From NCBI GenBank assembly GCA_022561755.1, contig JADFQN010000011.1, positions 1 through 37,877 on the forward strand: a stretch of DNA of 37,877 nucleotides. The letters run 5' to 3'. The position numbers and the translations under genes are program-made. A model generated the notes under the pieces. The model saw only the letters and a list, made by a program, of their open reading frames with translations. It was not told the origin of the DNA and searched no databases. Within the stretch, counting starts at the first letter, position 1. Every line of letters starts with the position of its first letter. Source of the stretch: Bacteroidota bacterium. GTDB taxonomy: Bacteria; Bacteroidota; Rhodothermia; Rhodothermales; Rubricoccaceae. Positions 37,670-37,877 of the stretch are shown in pieces.

Positions 37670-37877
37670 TTGAAACGCACCGTTCTATCTATTCTCGTGG
37701 CCAGTGTGTGTCTGGCGTTCGCTTCATGCTCCGACTCGCCAGAACGCTTGGTTGTTGAAGATCTGATAGTGATTCAGGGCGGCACTCTGATCGATGGAAC
37801 CGGAGCGCCTCCCTCCCCGAACGCAGCGATTGTCCTGAGTGGCGATTCTATCCTCCGCGTCGGTACCGTTGGAGATT
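37670..37877 (+). CDS. Partial CDS, amidohydrolase-family lipoprotein N-terminus
   Basis: TTG start; LKRTVLSILVASVCLAFASCSDSPERLVVEDLIVIQGGTLIDGTGAPPSPNAAIVLSGDSILRVG: lipobox plus amidohydrolase N-terminal strand motif; runs off the window. Confidence 0.75.
   Translation, partial: MKRTVLSILVASVCLAFASCSDSPERLVVEDLIVIQGGTLIDGTGAPPSPNAAIVLSGDSILRVGTVGD

Overview
The window looks like a chromosomal segment from a marine-type Bacteroidota/Rhodothermia-like bacterium; I infer this from T9SS C-terminal sorting domains, a Bacteroidetes-style integrase and many small lipoproteins. Left part: AtuA/DUF1446 protein, lipoprotein, acetate kinase, two tandem ParDE toxin-antitoxin modules, ComEA-like HhH protein, RecO, YceI, glutamyl-Q-tRNA(Asp) synthetase and aconitase. 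Middle: tandem LCCL-domain lipoproteins, a broken metzincin protease, an M36 protease, tRNA-Ala(CGC) beside a tRNA relic, L,D-transpeptidase, DinB, a UbiG-like methyltransferase and a type III PKS. A compact integrative element follows (about 25.2-31.3 kb: integrase, unknown 430 aa protein, AlpA-like HTH, DUF3987 protein, HTH protein). Right part: cupin, decayed gene fragments, a seven-repeat FG-GAP T9SS protein, a two-gene DUF4238 operon, a tRNA-like 3' fragment and the start of an amidohydrolase. The most notable structure outside the gene models is a pair of related MITE-like repeat families (about 166-186 bp and 169-181 bp) sharing TAGGAGCCTGT-type terminal inverted repeats. Three B copies and two and a half A copies occur here, one ending 3 bp before a start codon and one supplying a stop codon. 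Also notable: two ParDE modules with conserved operator and ends but exchanged middles, a protease with both a frameshift and a HExxH to HAxxH change, and phased or iterated short motifs in the integrative element. All family calls are by eye; no database search was run.
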